Shown one piece after another: positions 62,618 through 64,000 of a stretch of 64,000 bases of DNA. The position numbers and the translations under genes were made by a program. Each line of letters begins with the position of its first letter. The stretch's first letter is position 1. This stretch comes from an uncultured Opitutia bacterium (GTDB lineage: Bacteria > Verrucomicrobiota > Verrucomicrobiia > Opitutales > Opitutaceae), in the NCBI GenBank assembly GCA_903840415.1, contig CAIMFY010000017.1, positions 1 through 64,000 on the forward strand. The letters run 5' to 3'. The notes beneath the pieces are model-generated. The model saw only the letters and a program-made list of their open reading frames with translations. It had not been told where the DNA came from and did no database searches.

Positions 62618-63313
62618 ATGGAGTTCGCCGCCATCAACTCCCCGTCCGCCGCCTTCGTCGCTGGACTCATCACGAGCCTGCACTGCGCCGGCATGTGCGG
62701 CCCGCTCGCGTGTTCGCTCATGCCAGTCCGCGGCGATCGGGCCGACGCCCAGACGGTGAGCACCGTCTATCATCTTGCCCGGCTCAGCAGCTACGCGACG
62801 CTCGGCGCGCTCGCCGGCGGGCTCGGCGCGACTCCGCTCACCTGGATCTCACAGTCCGCCCTGCGCTGGCTGCCGTGGGTGCTGGTGCTTTTTTTCGTCG
62901 CCCTCGCCCTCCGCTGGGATCGCTTCCTGCCGAAACTTCTTGCCGTCACACGCGTGACATGGCGACTGCAAGCGTGGCTGAGCAGGCGATCGCGTCTCGA
63001 AACCGCCGCCGCCATGGGGTTCGCCACGCCGCTGTTGCCATGTGGACCGCTCTATTTTTTGGTAGCGCTCGCGCTGCTCTCGGGCTCGGCGTTGCTCGGC
63101 GTGGAGTTCATGCTCGCATTCGGCCTCGGCACGGTGCCGTTGCTCTGGCTGGCACAGACTCAGTTTCACTGGGTGCGCCAAAAAATTTCCCCGTTGTGGC
63201 TAAATCGCGCGCGCCTCGCGCTCGCGCTCACTACCGCGTTGGCGCTGAGCTGGCGGCTGCGCAGCACGCTTGGGTTCGCAGGACCTGATCCGGTCTCGTT
63301 GATTTGCCACTGA
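62618..63313 (+). CDS. SafE/TauE-type membrane protein of cbb3 clusters
   Basis: 231 residues from the ATG at 62618. FVAGLITSLHCAGMCGPLAC is the diagnostic start of the SafE-like (DsbD_2-type) family found beside ccoGHIS. Six membrane segments follow, including MGFATPLLPCGPLYFLVALA with a second conserved Cys-Gly-Pro. The cysteines may carry copper or redox equivalents during oxidase assembly. It sits between the 45-residue gene and the copper ATPase, each spaced by a few bases. Confidence 0.85.
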   Translation: MEFAAINSPSAAFVAGLITSLHCAGMCGPLACSLMPVRGDRADAQTVSTVYHLARLSSYATLGALAGGLGATPLTWISQSALRWLPWVLVLFFVALALRWDRFLPKLLAVTRVTWRLQAWLSRRSRLETAAAMGFATPLLPCGPLYFLVALALLSGSALLGVEFMLAFGLGTVPLLWLAQTQFHWVRQKISPLWLNRARLALALTTALALSWRLRSTLGFAGPDPVSLICH

Positions 63314-63314
63314 G

Positions 63315-64000
63315 ATGAGCTCGCGAACCAGTCCAAACGCGGCGGAACAGATTCCTAGTCCGCGCAAAAGTGAATGCGCGGCCACGGCGTGCCGCCACTG
63401 CGGAGCCCCGCTGCTCGATGCGCAGATGAAATCCTCAGGCTTCTGTTGCGCAGGTTGCGCCTACGTTTACCGCCTCGTGCACGAGCATGGACTCGCGAGT
63501 TATTATCGTTTGAAAGACGAAGTCACTGCACCGGCGGACGCCGCCGTTTTCCAGCCGCGTGACTACGGATGGCTTGAAACTGCCCAGCAAGACGCCGAAT
63601 CCATCGTGCCCGCGTCAGACCAGACGCGCCAAAATATCCCTGAACTCACCCTCGATGTTCAAGGCATCTCCTGCGTCGGCTGTGTGTGGTTGATCGAGCG
63701 GGTGTTCCAGCAACAGCCCGGCGCGCGCGACATCGTGGTCAACGCCCAATACGGCACCATGCGCCTACGCTGGACGCGGGGTGAATTCTCCACGGCCGGA
63801 TTCGCGCGCAAATTGCAAACCTTCGGTTACCTCGCCGGACCCACCGGCATCGCGGCGCCGGAACCCGAGAGCCGCGGCCTCGTGAAACGCATCGGTCTGT
63901 GTGCCGCCTTTGCGATGAACGTGATGCTCTTTGCATTCCCAGCTTATTTTGGCATGGAGCGCACCTACGAGTATGCGCGACTTTTCGGCCTGCTCACACT
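63315..64000 (+). CDS. ccoI: Copper-transporting P-type ATPase, N-terminal part (cut by window end)
   Basis: 228 codons are present and the frame is still open at the edge. The N-terminus has the metal-binding segment CRHCGAPLL and SGFCCAGCAYVYRLVHEHG typical of ATPases of the CcoI/FixI type. A heavy-metal-associated domain follows (LDVQGISCVGCVWLIERVFQ), then the first membrane segment (IGLCAAFAMNVMLFAFPAYF). CcoI exports copper for cbb3 oxidase maturation, which fits its place one base after the SafE-type gene. Catalytic DKTGT lies outside the window. Confidence 0.9.
   Translation, partial: MSSRTSPNAAEQIPSPRKSECAATACRHCGAPLLDAQMKSSGFCCAGCAYVYRLVHEHGLASYYRLKDEVTAPADAAVFQPRDYGWLETAQQDAESIVPASDQTRQNIPELTLDVQGISCVGCVWLIERVFQQQPGARDIVVNAQYGTMRLRWTRGEFSTAGFARKLQTFGYLAGPTGIAAPEPESRGLVKRIGLCAAFAMNVMLFAFPAYFGMERTYEYARLFGLLT

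Noticed and set aside
1-64000. Insertion sequences, prophage, integrase, tRNA or rRNA genes
   Set aside because: No transposase or integrase motif, no terminal inverted repeats and no tRNA-like stretch was found by reading.

Overview
The window reads as a chromosomal piece of a Gram-negative, high-GC member of the Verrucomicrobiota, most likely Opitutaceae. The reasons are the style of the carboxypeptidase-regulatory-domain TonB receptor, Tat-exported glycan enzymes, membrane-TPR proteins of the TMTC/DUF1736 type, a lipid A gene (lpxD), a fused CcoN-CcoO oxidase and many multiheme cytochromes. This assignment is inference from gene content; no rRNA or tRNA gene was seen.

Region 1 (about 1-22.5 kb) is a polysaccharide-utilisation neighbourhood. 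It holds a heparinase II/III-like lyase, an unrecognised secreted protein, a GH27 alpha-galactosidase, a 1352-residue Tat-exported protein of unknown family, a GH29 alpha-L-fucosidase, a decayed Gfo/Idh/MocA oxidoreductase, a large TonB-dependent receptor with a strong terminator, two divergent membrane-TPR proteins and a secreted esterase. The set suggests uptake and trimming of a fucose- and galactose-bearing acidic glycan.

Region 2 (22.9-32.1 kb) holds signalling and housekeeping genes. A hybrid sensor has a periplasmic solute-binding domain, six PAS-like modules and an HWE/HisKA_2-type kinase, and is followed by its response regulator. Then come serA, two small unknown genes, a DapB-like dehydrogenase and lpxD.

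Region 3 (32.3-52.3 kb) is the striking part: a dense electron-transfer locus. It contains an MtrB/PioB-like outer-membrane barrel with an octaheme lipoprotein, a membrane-anchored tetraheme cytochrome, a Tat-exported four-cluster Fe-S protein and an NrfD/PsrC-like quinone subunit interrupted by a cyclic-nucleotide-binding domain. It also contains two CbcL-like proteins fusing 13 and 11 c-heme motifs to a b-type membrane domain, an ImcH-like NapC/NirT heptaheme protein and two paralogous monoheme cytochromes c. Two HemN-type radical SAM enzymes lie with them. The arrangement resembles the inner-membrane quinol-oxidising gateways and porin-cytochrome conduits of extracellular electron transfer in Geobacter and Shewanella. 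A translationally coupled group inside the block contains two clearly decayed genes, a small membrane protein and a B12-type radical SAM enzyme.

Region 4 (54.2-64 kb) starts with an acetyl-CoA hydrolase/CoA-transferase and a PocR-AraC regulator. It continues with a cbb3 oxidase cluster: a CcoS-like protein, fused CcoNO, CcoQ, an unusual monoheme CcoP, CcoG, small membrane proteins, a SafE-type transporter and the start of a CcoI/CopA copper ATPase. The organism therefore appears able to switch between microaerobic oxygen respiration and multiheme-cytochrome-based electron disposal.
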